Shown: positions 1 through 13,545 of the stretch, piece by piece
Numbering within the stretch: the stretch's first letter is position 1
Layout of the letters: each line of letters begins with the position of its first letter
From: Lojkania enalia
Lineage: Eukaryota; Ascomycota; Dothideomycetes; Pleosporales
Assembly: GCA_010094045.1 (NCBI GenBank)
Contig: ML986679.1
Location: 65,692 to 129,691 of the forward strand
DNA length: 64,000 nt
Direction: 5' to 3'
Position numbers and translations under genes: made by a program
The notes under the pieces: generated by a model
What the model saw: only the letters and a program-made list of their open reading frames with translations
Database searches by the model: none
What the model was told of the DNA's origin: nothing

Positions 1-186
1 CTATTAACACCTATAGGCCTTATATAAAAGGATATAGAAGAACTACTAAACTACTTATAAGGGAGTATATAACTATATACGGATGGGAAAAGAGGCGGAG
101 CTAGGGGTAGGATAAGATAAGTAAAAAGCTTTAGAATAAGATTATATATAAAACTTTTCGTAGAACAATTTCTTCGTATTATTATA
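1..186 (-). repeat. 3' LTR of Gypsy-A copy 1, cut by the window edge
   Basis: It matches the LTRs at 6824-7102, 17229-17507 and 28830-29108 in the same orientation. Its right end at 186 (tattata, from CGTTACA) is the outer LTR terminus TGTAACG read on the minus strand. About 93 bp are missing to the left. Confidence 0.85.
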
Positions 187-349
187 CTACCCTCCTCCTT
201 ATAGGCTAATAGTCCCTATCTATACTAGTTTAGGAGGGAATTGGGGCTATTATAGATAGGTTCTAGTATAAAGAAATTTCTTTAAGGAGGTATTTATCGG
301 TAAAAGTTAATACGTATAGTTGCCTATAGAAATACATTTATATATTAAT

Positions 350-3300
350 ATAATATTAAGTAAGGTTTTTATAGTAAGTATAATTAACCTATATATCGGC
401 TAGTAACTATTATTATAACAGTTTATTAATATTGCAATTTCGTCGCGTATAGTAACGAGTGTTTACCAGCCTTAGTATATTACTAGATTACTATTAACTA
501 AGCTTCTTTAACTAAATAACAACTTCTACTCTATATATATTATTACGCGTCTCTAGAACTATTAATTATTAAAGTATTACTAACGCCTTATAGAAAAAAT
601 TAATTAATATACTACTCCGCCCGCTTCTTAGAGCCTTTTTAAAGGCCTTCTAAATTATCTACCTTCAGGCTATATATATACTCGCCCGCGGGTAGTATAT
701 AATATTTACCTTTTAGTCCCTAAGATTAAAAAAATGCGAGTATTATACCTTATAAAATAAAAAGTACAACCCCGTACAAATTATATCTAATACTAGTAGA
801 GTACTTACTACTAATATACTTATAGATCCCCTCCTACTATAAGGAGGAGTTTCTAGTCCTCTAGGGCTATCTTAAACTGTAGGTAGTAGCCCGATACGCC
901 GAGGATAAAAAGGATAAAAAGGTAGCTTTTAAGGCTATTTTAGAGTCTACTTATAGTCTAGCGCTTATAGCTTAGGTTGTAAAGAGTTAGGAAGATAGCC
1001 TTCTTACAGCTAGTATCTAGATAGCTTTATTCTATTAGGGTACTAAATTACTCTATTAGGTTTTAGCCTTAAAGGCTCTAGTATCTAATTTTTAAGCTAA
1101 TATTATAATACTCTCAGGCGGCTAAGGATAAGATAGAGAAGGTTTAAGGGGAGTCCGGAGGGAAGGAAGAAGAAGAAAGGTAGAGGAGAAGAGAACTAGA
1201 GAGGTATCTAACAGCCTACTATTAAACCCTCTAAATTCTATAGAGGAGTAATTTCGGGCCTATAATTTAGTTTTCTAATCTACTACTTAACTCTTATACG
1301 TTATTATCTACTAGATAATCTATATTCTCTATACTATCCTTATATACTTTAATCTATTTAGTTAGAGCTTTTAGAGGTTCTAGCTAATTCGGATACTTAT
1401 TATAAAAAGTTCTTAGTTTATAAGGCGAACCTATAAAATTTAAAGCTTTATACTAGACCGGGTTAGAATTATATCCTACCTATTTTATACAGTATTTAAG
1501 AGTCTTATAATACAGCTTACTAGCTAGTATTTCTTTAACCTCCCACTCTTCTACCCCCTTAATAGTAATAGCGGGTAGTTTCGGAGCTTCTTACTCTAAT
1601 AGAGGGTCCTAGGGGTTCTTATATAGTAGGTTTAGTACGAAGATATTATATATTCTCGACTCTAGGGGTAGCTGTAAATAGTATAAGTTTCTAACCTATT
1701 CTAGTACTTTAAAAGAGCCCTCCTATTAATTAGATAGCTTTCAGCTTAGTCTCTAGACTATAAGGTTCTTAGTATTTAGGTAGACTATATTACTAATCTA
1801 CTAATTAATCGGTTACTAATAATAATTAATAATAGAATATATACGATCTTAAACCTTCTTAATATTAGCCTTTATAGTTTTCTAAACTATATATATACGA
1901 GTTACTAGAGCTAAAGTGTCTTTACAATTTAATTTATCTATTACAGTAATAGAATCAATAGAATATTTCCAATCCCAACTCTAATAGAGCTTAAATCTAT
2001 ATAGGATCTAATATAAAGATATTCTAATAGTTATATAGGGTAGAGTTACTTATACTTAGTTAATTATAGGTAATAGAGAACTCTAGTTATTCTAGTAGAA
2101 GGATATGAAAGGGCGTAGTCTCTAATTAATATACTTGTTTATAATCTCTATCTATCCGTTAGTTTCTTTATAATAAGTAGTAGATAATATAATCTTTACG
2201 CCTAAGATATAGCAGAATTTAGACTAGAAACTAGATATAAACTAAGGTTTTTAGTCTAAAATAATAGTTTCGGGTATATAGCTAAAGTAGTACACCTATT
2301 AAATAAATAATTCGGCTATTCCCTGTGCGTTAATTATATAATAGTAGGGAATAGATACCGCTTATTTAGATAGGCGATTAATTACTATTATAATCTAATT
2401 ATATTTAGACTTATCTATAGAGAAATTCTTAAAGTTAATATATAGGTATTATATTAGTTAATTTAGTATAGGAAGTAGATAGATAAAACCTAGGGTTCGA
2501 GTTTATATTAGATAAGCTTTATAGTATAGGATATAATTCCGTATATATCGTTTATAAGTAGCTTCTATACCCTTCTAGTAGTATTTCTAGGATAGTAACT
2601 AATAGATTTTAGTAGCGTTTAGGTGTGCGGAAGATACTTAATTATAAGCCTCTTATATAAGTTATATATAAAGGCCTAAATCTAATAGAATATATAAGTA
2701 ATTATTATAGAGGAGTAGTCTATTCTCTATCTAATACTTATAGGGTAAAAGGGTGTATTCCTACGCGAATGAGGCTTGGTTTTCCTATAGTAATATATTA
2801 ATCAACTCTAAAGAGTCTAGTAATATAATCTACTCTTAGTCTTTAATAACGTTTAAATCGCCGCTTAAGTTATTATTTAGGTAATATAGGACTAGGCTAA
2901 TTTAGTATTAATTCGGGGGTAAAGTTAATGCGGTCTAAATAGGACTTTTAACTAGTTATTAGTTTAAGCTACTTTTAAGTTTTTTATATCTTATTTATAA
3001 TAGCTAAAGATATCTATTCTAGTATTATTCTTACCTAGGGTGTACTTAATTTAGAACTAATACTAAGCTAATTCCTCGGTCTAATAAATCTAATAAGTAT
3101 TAAGTACCTTTATAGTTATAAAATATTTAAGTAAGCGATAATCGGTATATACTAGAGTTCTAGTAGCTATAGAAGTAAGTTCTACCCTCTATTACTTAAA
3201 CGTAGTAACAATTGCGAATAGTTCCTTATTATAGATCTTCTAGTTTAGTTCTGAACCGGATAAAACCTTACTATAGAATATTATAGAGTACTATTTTCCG

Positions 3301-6300
3301 TTAGAATGTTTTTATAATAGTACTCTTATAACTACTCTATTAGAGGCGTTAGTTTCCATTTTTATTTCTAATATAGGGTTAAAGTAGTAGAGTATAGGTA
3401 TACTTAATAGGGCTGACTTTAATTTCTTAAAGGTAATATTATATTCTAAAGTCTATATAAAAGGGGTTATAGGGCTCTATAGTACGATAATTAGCTTTAT
3501 AATATATAAGAATTCCGGTATAAACTGTTAATAGAATCTAGTAAAACCTAAGAAGGATTTTACACCTATTATAGTAGTAGGTAGCTACTAGTTGCGTAGT
3601 ATTTCTACCTTCTCTAAATTAACCTTAAGGCCTTTATTTAATAGGATATAGCTAAGGTATTTAGTTTAGGTAATATAGAATTCGCTCTTCTTAATATTAA
3701 CTTATAACCCTACTTAACGTAATCTCTTAAGAACTTTCTTAATATAGATAGTATATATCGCCTTATTTTCGGAGTAGATAAGAATATTATCTAGGTAAGT
3801 AATATAGAAGTTATCTAGGTAGTTAATTAGTACGTTATTTATATAGCGCTAGTAAGTTACTAGACTATTATATAATCTAAAAGATAGAACTTTATACTTA
3901 TAGGTTCTATATCGAGTTTAAAAGGTAGTATATTTCTTAGAACTAGGGTCTATTCTAATCTTATTAAAGGCCGCGCGAATATTAAACTTGGTAAAGATTA
4001 CTACTTTAGTAGGCCTAGATAGGAGTTTATCTATATATAGTATTAGATATATATTCTTATAGGTAAGAGTATTAAGTTTATAATAATCTATATAGATATA
4101 TAAGTTACTATTAGGTTTATAAATATAAAGGATTAGAGATATAAAAGAGTTCTAATTCTACTTAATATATTTATACTATAGATTATCTATAATATACTTT
4201 TTAGTTACCTCTAGCTTCTTAACATTTTACTTATATAATAGGCTGTAACTATTAGGGAGGGGTTCTATAAGAATAATCTTATAATCATAAGGGTAGTATT
4301 CTAGTAATTAATAAGCTATAGTTTTACTAAATATATCCTAATACTTATAGTATTCGGATAGTAATTAGAGATTTACTAGTACTTCGTTTTTAACCTTATC
4401 TTCCAGCTCTAGAGCTTATTTATCTTTAATTAGCTACTTAATTTTGTATAGAGACGTAGAGAAAAACTTATTCTCTTTCCTCTTTATATTAAAGTAGAAA
4501 GTATTAGCTAAGATAAGAGTAATAATAGAAGAATAGACTTTCTTCGAATTAGATTTGGACTTTATTATATATAGGCGTATAGGAGCTCTAAGCTTATTTA
4601 GACTATAGGCTATAAGAGACTAATATAGTTTTAGTAGTTTTAGTAGACCTTTAATATAATAAATAGTTAGACTGCGGGACTATTAATACTAGTTTATTTT
4701 CTATAGAGCGTTGCGTTATTAGATATCTAGTTCTACCTTCTTATTGCGTACTAGCTAAGTTAATTATATAAGAAGAGGAGGTAAAGGATTATAAATAGTA
4801 GAATACTTAGAGGGCTATATAATCTAATTTTTATTTATATCTAGCTGGAGTTAAAAATAATATAACTATTTAATACTAATAATACAATCTTAAGTACTTA
4901 GATCTATAATAATAAATAGGTAGTTTTAGATAGTTTTCCTATTAATTCGCAGGTGTAAGTAGATATACTAATTAACTAGAGTTTAGATTCGGTCCTAAAA
5001 ACCTTTAACGGTAATTTTAAAGGGTAAGTACTATATTAATATATATAGAGCTTATGAGAGTAATCTAGTTACTATAGAATTAAGGAATAGAAAGTCTTAA
5101 GTACTAGTATTAATAAGGGTGTTTAGTTATATACTAACGCTTTTTAAACATAGAATAGTAGGAATTTAAAAGTACTTTCCTCTAAATAAATATAACAAAT
5201 CGATATTTAATAAGTTATACTTACTTAAGTCTAGAATAGAGAGTTTTCTTAAACGTCTCTATTTCCCACCCGAGAACTATCTAGATAGTACTTATTTACG
5301 TCTAGGAACTCTTCTTCTTTAATCTTCTCTTATTTAACCTCTATCTCTTATACTTTAAAGACTATATATTCGTTTATAAAGTATCTTAGTTTACTATAAT
5401 TATAGTAATTACCTAGAGTTATATACCTTTTAGGTGTAAGAGTCTTACTAGGTTATTAAAGAGTAATTATAGTAGAATAAGGTATTAATATTAGGGTAGA
5501 TTAGGGTAGTACTAGATTATAGGTTACCTTAGATAAACTCTTAGAAACCTTCTAGTACTAATCTAAATTTATTTTAGCTACAATCTATAAGCTAACAGTT
5601 TATTTTAGAAGGTTAGAAATACTCTTCCTTTCTATATTATAGGCTATTAAGTAGGCAACTATAGTATTAAAGGAGCTTTTCTATATAAGCTTAAAGTTAA
5701 GGTTTAATATCTTTAGGCTGGAGAGGATCTTATCCTATAAGTAGAAGAACTACTTAGATTAGAATATAGATCCTTTAATAGCTGTACTAATAAAGTAAGC
5801 TTTAAAAGTTGGAAATACTTCTCTCTTATTTATTCTTAAGACCTAAAACGCTTATCGTATTTCTATCTTTTTATTACCTATAATAAAATACGATTATAGA
5901 AGTAAAATTATTTCTTTAGCATTTTTAAATTAATACTAGTCCGATTTAGCTAGATATTTAAGTTCTAAATACCCTTTTATAGTACTAGAGGTATATTTCT
6001 ATACTAATACTATATATATACGCTCTATCGAATAGTAATCTATATTAATCTTAAGTTAGTCTAGGATTAAGGCTTACTATTATTTAAATATAGGTTTACT
6101 ACTATTTATAAGACTTTTAATCTTAGATATATATTTAGTAAAGTAGGCTTAAAGGGGTTTAGGGGTAGCTAAGAGGTTTCTTACTAAGAGAGTTGTAAAA
6201 GTTTTTTAGTATCTTATTAGTTCTAATTTAGTAGTTTATAGAGGTTAATTAGAACTAATAGTTCTCTATTATATTAAGTATACGATCTCTTCTTATAAAA

Positions 6301-6500
6301 TTATAATTTATTCTTTAAGGGTTAGTTTACTCTAATTTCTCTCTAAATTAGATAGGTTCTTTACTATAAGCCCTATAGAGAGGGGTCCGCCTGTTATAAG
6401 GTCTTTTATAGAAGGTAACGGTTGTTCTATATATATAGATAGAAGTTTACTCTTACTATAACTTGCGCGTATATTAATTCTAGTACGAGAATTAGAAGGT
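350..6500 (-). pseudogene. Gypsy-A copy 1 gag-pol relic
   Basis: On the minus strand the degraded frame gives, from right to left: gag with the zinc-knuckle region near 5.38 kb, reverse transcriptase, integrase and a C-terminal chromodomain. The RT catalytic box is at 3786-3797 and reads Y-L-D-N: the second aspartate has become asparagine through GAT to AAT, which would abolish polymerase activity. Identity was assigned by alignment to the plus-strand copies at 7103-9835 and 51907-58227, where the same box is visible. The original product would be a Gag-Pol polyprotein that copies its RNA in cytoplasmic particles and integrates the cDNA; a chromodomain usually directs integration to heterochromatin. 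Many in-frame stops are present, and the gag/pol boundary cannot be placed. Confidence 0.8.
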
Positions 6501-6823
6501 AAATTATAGTTAGATATTAGCGGTTACCTCCAATTCTAATAGGTTATTAATAGTCTCTAAGTTTCTACCTAGATATACTCTACGCAGCTTTTCCAAAGGC
6601 AATTCTAATTATAGAGGATAAGAAGTTCTAAACTTAAAGACTTTAGTTAATAGAAGGTTTCTAAGATCTTATCTAGGTAACTAAATAATTTAATATAATA
6701 GTATATAAGTATTATAACTTAAACTAAATTAAGTATATTTTAGACTTAAATATAGTTAAATAAATAATCGATGCGATATTATTAAAGAGGCTGTTACTAG
6801 TAGTATTAAGTTCTTCTATATAA

Positions 6824-7102
6824 TATAACAGTGTAGATAAGATAATAGATCTAAATATAATACAAATCTACTTAGAGGTATATAGGAGTATATAGGGGTT
6901 TAGGGACCTAGGAATTCTATTAACACCTATAAGCCTAATATAAAAGGATATAGAAGAACTACTAAGCTACTTATAAAAGAGTATATAACTATATACGGAT
7001 AGAAAAAGGGGCGAAGCTAGGGGTAGAATAAGATAAGTAAAAAGCTTTAGGATAAGATTATATATAAAGCTTTTTATAGAACGATTTCTTCGTATTATTA
7101 TA
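6824..7102 (-). repeat. 5' LTR of Gypsy-A copy 1 (279 bp)
   Basis: The length is the same 279 bp as the LTRs at 13546-13824, 17229-17507 and 28830-29108. On the minus strand it starts TATAACGA (from TGTAACGA) and ends TATA, from a TG...CA LTR after RIP. The five bases after it (gtact) would be the target duplication. Confidence 0.9.
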
Positions 7103-9835
7103 GTACTTACCTTTTAAAATTACTGTTAAAGGTTTTTAGGGCTAAATCTAAACTCTAGTTAATTAATATATTTACTTATACTTATAAATTAATAGAAGAA
7201 CTATTTAAAACTACCTATTTATTATTATAGATCTAGATATTTAAGATTATATTATTAGTATTAAATAGTTATATTATTTTTAACTCTAGCTAGATACGGA
7301 TAAGAATCGGATTATATAGCTCTCTAAGTATCTTACTATTTATAATCCTTTACCTCCTCTTCTTATATAATTAACTTAGCTAATATATAATAAGGAGGTA
7401 GAGCTAGATATCTAGTAATATAATACTCTATAAGAAAAGAACTAATATTAGTAGTTTTATAGTTTAACTATCTATTATATTAAGGATCTACTAAAACTAC
7501 TAAAACTATATTAGTTTCTTATAGCCTATAATCTAAATAAACTTAGAGCTCCTATACGCCTATATATAATAAAGTCTAAACCTAATCCGAAGAAAGTCTA
7601 TTCTTCTATTATTATTCTTATCTTAGCTAATACTTTCTACTTTAATATAAAGAGGAAAGAGAACAAGTTTTTCTCTACATCTCTATACGAAATTAAGCGG
7701 CTGATTAAAGATAAGTAAGCCTTAGAGCTAGAAGATAAGGCTGAAAATAAAGTACTAGTAAATCTCTAATTACTATCTAAATACTATAAATATTAGAATA
7801 TATTTAGTAAAACTGCAGCTTATTAAGTACTAGAATACTACTCTTATAATTAAAAGATTATCCTTATAGAACCCCTCCCTAACAGTTATAACCTATTATA
7901 TAAGTAGAATATTAAGGAGTTAGAGGCAACTAAAAAGTATATTATAGATAATCTACGGTATAGGTATATTAAGTAGAGTTAGAGCCCTTTTATATCTTTA
8001 ATCCTTTACGTTTACAAACCTAACAGCAACCTATATATTTGCGTAGATTATTGTAAACTTAATACTCTTACCTATAAAAATATATATCTAATACCGCGTA
8101 TAGATAAACTTCTATCTAGGCCTACTAAAGTAGTAATTTTTGCTAAGTTTAATATTCGCGCGGCCTTTAATAAGATTAGAATAGATTCTAGTTCTAAAGA
8201 ATATACTACCTTTTAGATAGAATACAGAACCTATAAGTATAAAGTTCTAACTTTTAAATTATATAACAGCCTAGTAACTTACTAGTACTATATAAATAAC
8301 GTACTAATTAACTACCTAGATAACTTCTATATTACTTACCTAGACGATATTTTTATCTATTCTAAAAATAAGGCGATATATATTATCTACGTTAAGAAAG
8401 TTCTTAAGAGATTATATTAAGCAGGGTTATAAGTTAATATTAAAAAGAGCGAATTCTATATTACCAAAACTAAGTATCTTAGCTATATTCTATTAAATAA
8501 AGGCCTTAAGGTTAATTTAGAGAAGGTAGAAGTACTGCATAACTAGTAGCTACCTACTACTATAATAGGTGTAAAATCCTTCTTAGGTTTTACTAGATTC
8601 TATTAATAGTTTATACCAGAATTCTCGCGTGTTATAAAACTAATTATTATACTATAGACCCCTATAACCCCTTTTATATAGACTTTAGAATGTAATATTA
8701 CCTTTAAGAAATTAAAGTCAGCCCTATTAAGTATACCTATATTCTACTACTTTAACTCTACGTTAGAAATAAAAATAGAAACTAATACTTCTAATAGAAT
8801 AGTGGTAGGAGTACTATTATAGAAATATTCTAATAGAAAATAGTACTCTATAGTATTTTATAGTAAAATTCTATCCGGTTTAGAACTAAACTAAGAAATC
8901 TATAATAAGAAACTATTTGCAATTGTTACTATATTTAAATAATAGAGGGTAGAACTTACTTTTATAACTACTAAGACTCTAGTATATACTAATTATCGCT
9001 TACTCAAATATTTTATAACTATAAAGATACTTAATACTTGTTAAATTTATTAGATCGAGGAATTAGCTCAATATTAGTTCTAAATCAAGTATACTTTAAA
9101 TAAGAATAATACTAGAATAGATATCTTTAGCTATTGTAAATAAGATATAAAAAACTTAAAAGCAGCTTAAACTAACAACTAGTTAAAAGTTCTACTTAGA
9201 CTGTATTAACTTTACCCCTAAATTAATACCGAATTAGCCTAGTCCTATATTATCTAAATAATAATTTAAGTAGCTATACTAAATATTATTAAAGGCTAGG
9301 AGTAGATTATATTACTAGACTCTCTAGAGTTAATCAACATATTACTATAGAAAAACCGAGCTTCCTTTATATAGAAACGCACCCTTTTACCCTATAAGTA
9401 TTAGATAGAGAATAGACTACTTTTCTACTATAATTACTTATATATTCTATTAGATTTAGGCTTTTATATACAACTTATATAAGAAACTTATAACTAAATA
9501 TCCTCCGCACACTTAAGTACTACTAGAAGGGTATAAAAGCTACTTATAAACGATATATATAGAATTATATCTTATATTATAAAGCTTATCTAATATAAAT
9601 CTAAACCTCAGGTTTTATCTACCTACTTCCTATACTAAATTAACTAATATAGTACCTATATATTAATTTTAAGAATTTCTCTATAGATAAGTCCGGATAT
9701 AATTAGATTATAGTAGTAATCGATTGCTTATCTAAATAAGTAGTATCTATTTTCTACTATTATATAATTAATATATAGAGAATAGCTAAATTATTTATTT
9801 AATAGATATACTACTTTAGTTATAAGCCCGAAACT
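7103..9835 (+). pseudogene. Gypsy-A copy 2 pol relic (RT to integrase)
   Basis: The plus-strand frame with stops read through shows the gypsy reverse transcriptase. The catalytic box Y-L-D-D is intact at 8337-8348, in the context ITYLDDIFIYS. The upstream finger region includes the block before 8281, and RNase H-like sequence follows to about 9200. The integrase core begins around 9480-9800 and is interrupted at 9835 by the hAT insertion; its continuation is at 13262-13492. TAG codons replace what were probably CAG or TGG codons. It is a non-functional relic and useful mainly because its YLDD is still readable. Confidence 0.8.
9828..9835. repeat. hAT target-site duplication, left copy
   Basis: ccgaaact here pairs with ctaaaact at 13262-13269. 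The two differences are C/T and G/A transitions, consistent with RIP after insertion. Confidence 0.8.
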
Positions 9836-12800
9836 TAGGGTTATTAAAAATAAAATTATCGTACTTAGCAATTACTTTATACTAAATAATATACGATATT
9901 ATCGGATAATTTAGCATATAAGCTATCTTTTCTTACTAAAATTTATCTCTTATTATACGAAAGCTATTTTCTTTACTATTATAGCTTTAGAGAATAGCTC
10001 TCTAGTTTCTCTTAACTCTTTTAAATCGCTCGAAGTCTCTAGTAGCACAAGTTAGAAAAATACGTCTAGTATCTATTAATACTGTTATAATCTATCAAAA
10101 GATAAGCCTGTATAAGACGGTTAAAATTAAAAGCTATATTACTACTCTCTCTATTTATATAGCATATTATTAACTATAAATATTCGATATTATCTTTAAT
10201 CGAAATACTAGATCGAATCTAATAGACCTATCCCTTATATAAAAGTAATAGTAGTAAACTAACTTTAAGAACTTTAGAAATAAGTATTAATCGATAATAA
10301 GATAAATAAGTTGAACTTATTAGTTTTAAAAAATGCCTTAAATAATTAAGTTATTAACTAGACTCTTATAAATCTTATTATTATACGAAACCTACTATTT
10401 TAAATTATTAAGTAGCTAGAATTCTATATATTCTACTAGATATTAAATCTAGAATTAATAAATTCTCTTATAACTACTTATTTAGCTGTTAGTAGGTTAA
10501 TTTATAATTTATTTCAGCTGTAAAGAAATATCGTATAAAAGAAGGTCTAGTTAGCTTTAATAGATATATATCTTTTAGTCGATATCTAGACTTTTCTAAA
10601 TAATTATCTTCTCTTAGCAATATATACTCATTTTATTAACTTATAAGAATAATAAATAAAGGCTCTCTTAACGTTACGTATAATAGCGAACTATAGTAGA
10701 GAAGAGTAATAGAATACTATTCTTCTAGTCCTTCAAGACTATAGTATTATACGAAAGCTAGGAGTAATTATCGCTAATAACTCAACTATAAACAACACAC
10801 TTTATTATATAATATCTTAATATCTTCTAGATAATAAAGATATTACTTAAAATTCCTTATATTAATAAATCTACTGCTAAGGACATATAATTAATCTTAT
10901 TATTTAAGCTTTCCTCTTCAGTAAGGCTTAATTTAAAAAGATTGAATCGTATAATAAAGGGAATATACTTGAGGATAAATTAGATAAGCAAGTTTAAATA
11001 GAAAGAGAAGAAGCTTTTTATATAATAGGTATTCTAGGAAAGCTTAATAATATCGTTGTCTACTATTATTCCTCAGCGAATCGTATAAAAGAATTCGTTT
11101 CTTTAGTGTAACAGCGAATTCCACTTAATAATTCTATACGGTGGAATAGCTGGTATTAAATATTAAGTGTAGTATTTAAGAAAAAGTTAGCTATTAACGA
11201 TTATATTAAAGCAAATTTCAAATCACTTAAAAAGGACTATCTTTCTCTATAGGATTGGAGGGCTCTTTATACGATAAGCTCCTTCTTACAGCTATTCTAC
11301 TAAGCGACTCTAGAGACTTAAGGCGACTGTATTATACTTAATCAACTTCTTTTTATAATAGACGTTTTTAATAAATATATAGAAAAGTCTTTAAATTCTT
11401 ATTATATAAATAAAGACTTACTTATATAAATTTAACAAGTAGTTTAGAAGTTTAAGAAGTATTATTATAAGATAGATAACTTACCTTTCTATACTACTAT
11501 ACTTATTCTTTATCTAAATCGTCGTATAAAATATGTAAAAATTTAGTAGAAATAAGATTATTAAAAGATTATACTTCCTAGAGTAAAAGAGCTTTAGATA
11601 TAATATTAAGATTTACAAATTTAACCAAATTTAGTATCGTATAAAATACCTAAAATCGCACCTCTATAAGAACTTAATAAGTTTAACCGGATTGTTAATA
11701 AGTTTAATTAATAAATTACTCGGCTAATAAGTTAAGATAAATATAAGGATTACTATACTGAGGCACCGTACGAAGTTTAAGTATCTCCTTTATAATAGTA
11801 GTATAGAAGTATATAAAGGAAACGCTAGCTACAACTTTTAATATTTGTAGTAAATATTTTATCTATTCTAGTAATAAGCGACGAACTAGAACGAGTATTT
11901 TTAGGAGATTGTTATACGATCTTATAGAAGAGAATGTAGCTTAATATATTAAGTATTAAACATATAGAATATATGAAAAGTTGGTATTAAAGTGGAATTC
12001 TAGTAGGAGACTCTTAAGATGCTTAGAAGTATCTAAAATTAAGTATAATATATTATATATATTTAAATTGTAAGAAATATATTTAGTCTAGCTTTAAATC
12101 TAATACCGACCGCTACTAAGAACTCTACTAAAAGACCTGCCACCCTTACTACTATTATCTTTTAGAGATATTAAATAAGTACGGCTATAACGCTTAGTAT
12201 ATTTATCGTATATTAGCTTAGAGTTGTCGTTATTATAAATAGTATATTAAGAAGCGTAGTTAGTATAGATATAGTTAGAATATAGACCGCTAAACCAGCT
12301 ATTAAAAGAGATACATCTAGCGTATATAGTAAATTCTCCTATACAATTATAGGCAGTAGTATAATAATTATATAGCTAGATATTTAAGGCGCTACGGGAA
12401 TAGATAAGAAGGCTTTTAATATAGGATTAGTACTGAGATAAAAGAGTAGCAGTATTAATTTGGTTGTATTATACTATAATAGGGGTATTAGCTAAATTAT
12501 ATAGAGAAAGATCTTAAGTGTAAATTAGAAAGTCGGTAAGTTTAACAATTTTAAAGCTCTTCTTAATAGTTAGATCAAATATATTATAGGATTTAGGCTA
12601 TTAATTTCTTACTATAAAGTAGAAGATTTCACTTAAACGAGCTATAATAAATAGATAGAAGATTAAAATCTCTTCGTATATAGTAGAGTTTAGGAAATTA
12701 GCTTAACTAGTAGCTAAACTACTAAATCTAGTAATAGTATATCTAATAGTCTAGACCGGATTAGTATAGAAGATCTAATTAGTTTAGTTAATAAGAGCTG

Positions 12801-13261
12801 TATAAGCAGCTTTATAGCGATTACTATAAAGCTAAAGAGTAGTATTAGTAAAGGAAGGATTATTAAAGCTTATATTAATATCGTATAAGAGTAAGTATAG
12901 AGAAGATAAATTAGTAGTATAAAGAAATAGAGGGAGTCTTAAATATTTAATAGATAGATAACTCGTAATATAATAGTATAGCTAAGGCTGCCTATAAATA
13001 TACTATATTTATATATACTACATTTATATTATAAACTAATTAATTAGATATAATATAGTAAATTTAAAAATACAATCGTATAATAACTAATAAAATTATA
13101 GTATTTATATAGATGTAAACTATTAAGAGAGTTTACAGGTAGTAAGCCTAACCGTCTACGGTAAAGGATATAATAAACGATAATATACGATTAATAAGAT
13201 AAAATACCGATAAAAAACCGATAATTATATCGTTTCTATTATTATATTATTAACAACCCTG
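9836..13261 (+). mobile_element. hAT-family DNA transposon (3,426 bp), RIPped
   Basis: The ends are tagggttatta at the left and taacaaccctg at the right, so the terminal inverted repeat is CAGGGTTRTTA with the left C changed to T. The flanks are ccgaaact (9828-9835) and ctaaaact (13262-13269): an 8-bp target duplication, the size typical of hAT, differing only by two transitions. The uninterrupted target can be read in the Gypsy-A copy near 56740. A transposase relic occupies about 10120-12050. The 1.2 kb between it and the right end has no product I recognise. Confidence 0.88.
10120..12050 (+). pseudogene. hAT transposase relic
   Basis: With stops read through, the plus strand gives hAT transposase landmarks in the right order. 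One block contains NNSTINNTL near 10.78 kb, from the family's DNxxxNDT motif. Next come KLNNIVVYYYSSANR and IPLNNSIRWNSWY near 11.04-11.16 kb, the conserved core with the RW(N/D)S motif. Then LPFYTTILILYLNRRIKYV lies near 11.48-11.54 kb, corresponding to the family's P-x-Y-x-A-A-x-x-L-x-P block, and a C-terminal SDELERVFLGD block follows near 11.88 kb (hATC dimerisation region). The family cuts and pastes DNA using a DDE-type RNase H fold split by an insertion domain. Many nonsense codons are present and D in the core is changed to N in places, so it is inactive. An N-terminal BED zinc finger is not readable. Confidence 0.85.
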
Positions 13262-13269
13262 CTAAAACT
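13262..13269. repeat. hAT target-site duplication, right copy
   Basis: ctaaaact directly follows the right terminus of the hAT element and matches the intact target in the Gypsy-A copy at about 56740. Confidence 0.8.
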
Positions 13270-13545
13270 ATTATTTTAAACTAAAGACCTTAGTTTATAT
13301 CCAGTTTCTAGTCTAAATTCTGCTATATTTTAGGCGTAAAAATTAAACTATCTACTACTTATTATAAAGAGACTAATAGATAGATAGAGATTATAAATAA
13401 ATATATTAATTAGAAACTGCGCTCTTTTATATCCTTCTACTAGAATAACTAGAGTTCTCTATTACCTATAATTAATCGAGTATAAGTAACTCTAACGTAC
13501 CTTATAAGTAAGCGGCCTATATAAGCGAGCGGTCTATTCTATTAC

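Larger units (their letters stand above)
1..7102 (-). mobile_element. Gypsy-A copy 1, RIPped Ty3/gypsy chromovirus (left end outside window)
   Basis: This is a minus-strand LTR retrotransposon. Its 5' LTR is at 6824-7102 and its internal region runs leftward to a 3' LTR at 1-186, whose outer part lies outside the window. A purine-rich tract on the minus strand (187-200) abuts the 3' LTR, as expected for the plus-strand priming site. Read on the minus strand, the order is LTR, gag with zinc knuckle, protease/RT/RNase H, integrase, chromodomain, tail, LTR. The same order is seen in the copy at 51907-58227. It appears to have inserted into another Gypsy-A copy, whose internal sequence starts immediately at 7103. 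All frames are full of TAG/TAA from C-to-T and G-to-A change, so it is not active. Confidence 0.9.
7103..13545 (+). mobile_element. Gypsy-A copy 2, internal fragment split by a hAT element
   Basis: The sequence at 7103 is internal Gypsy-A sequence (compare 53985 onward). It continues collinearly through RT and integrase to 9835, then resumes at 13262 after the hAT insertion. Homology to the copy at 51907 stops near 13492. The last 50 bp before the next LTR (13493-13545) are unassigned. The 5' part of this copy must lie left of Gypsy-A copy 1, outside the window. This copy is older than both copy 1 and the hAT element that interrupt it. Confidence 0.8.

Noticed and set aside
6941..7102. Possible CRISPR-like or satellite array from recurrent identical blocks
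   Set aside because: The recurrent blocks are LTRs of one retrotransposon family in both orientations, not regularly spaced short repeats.
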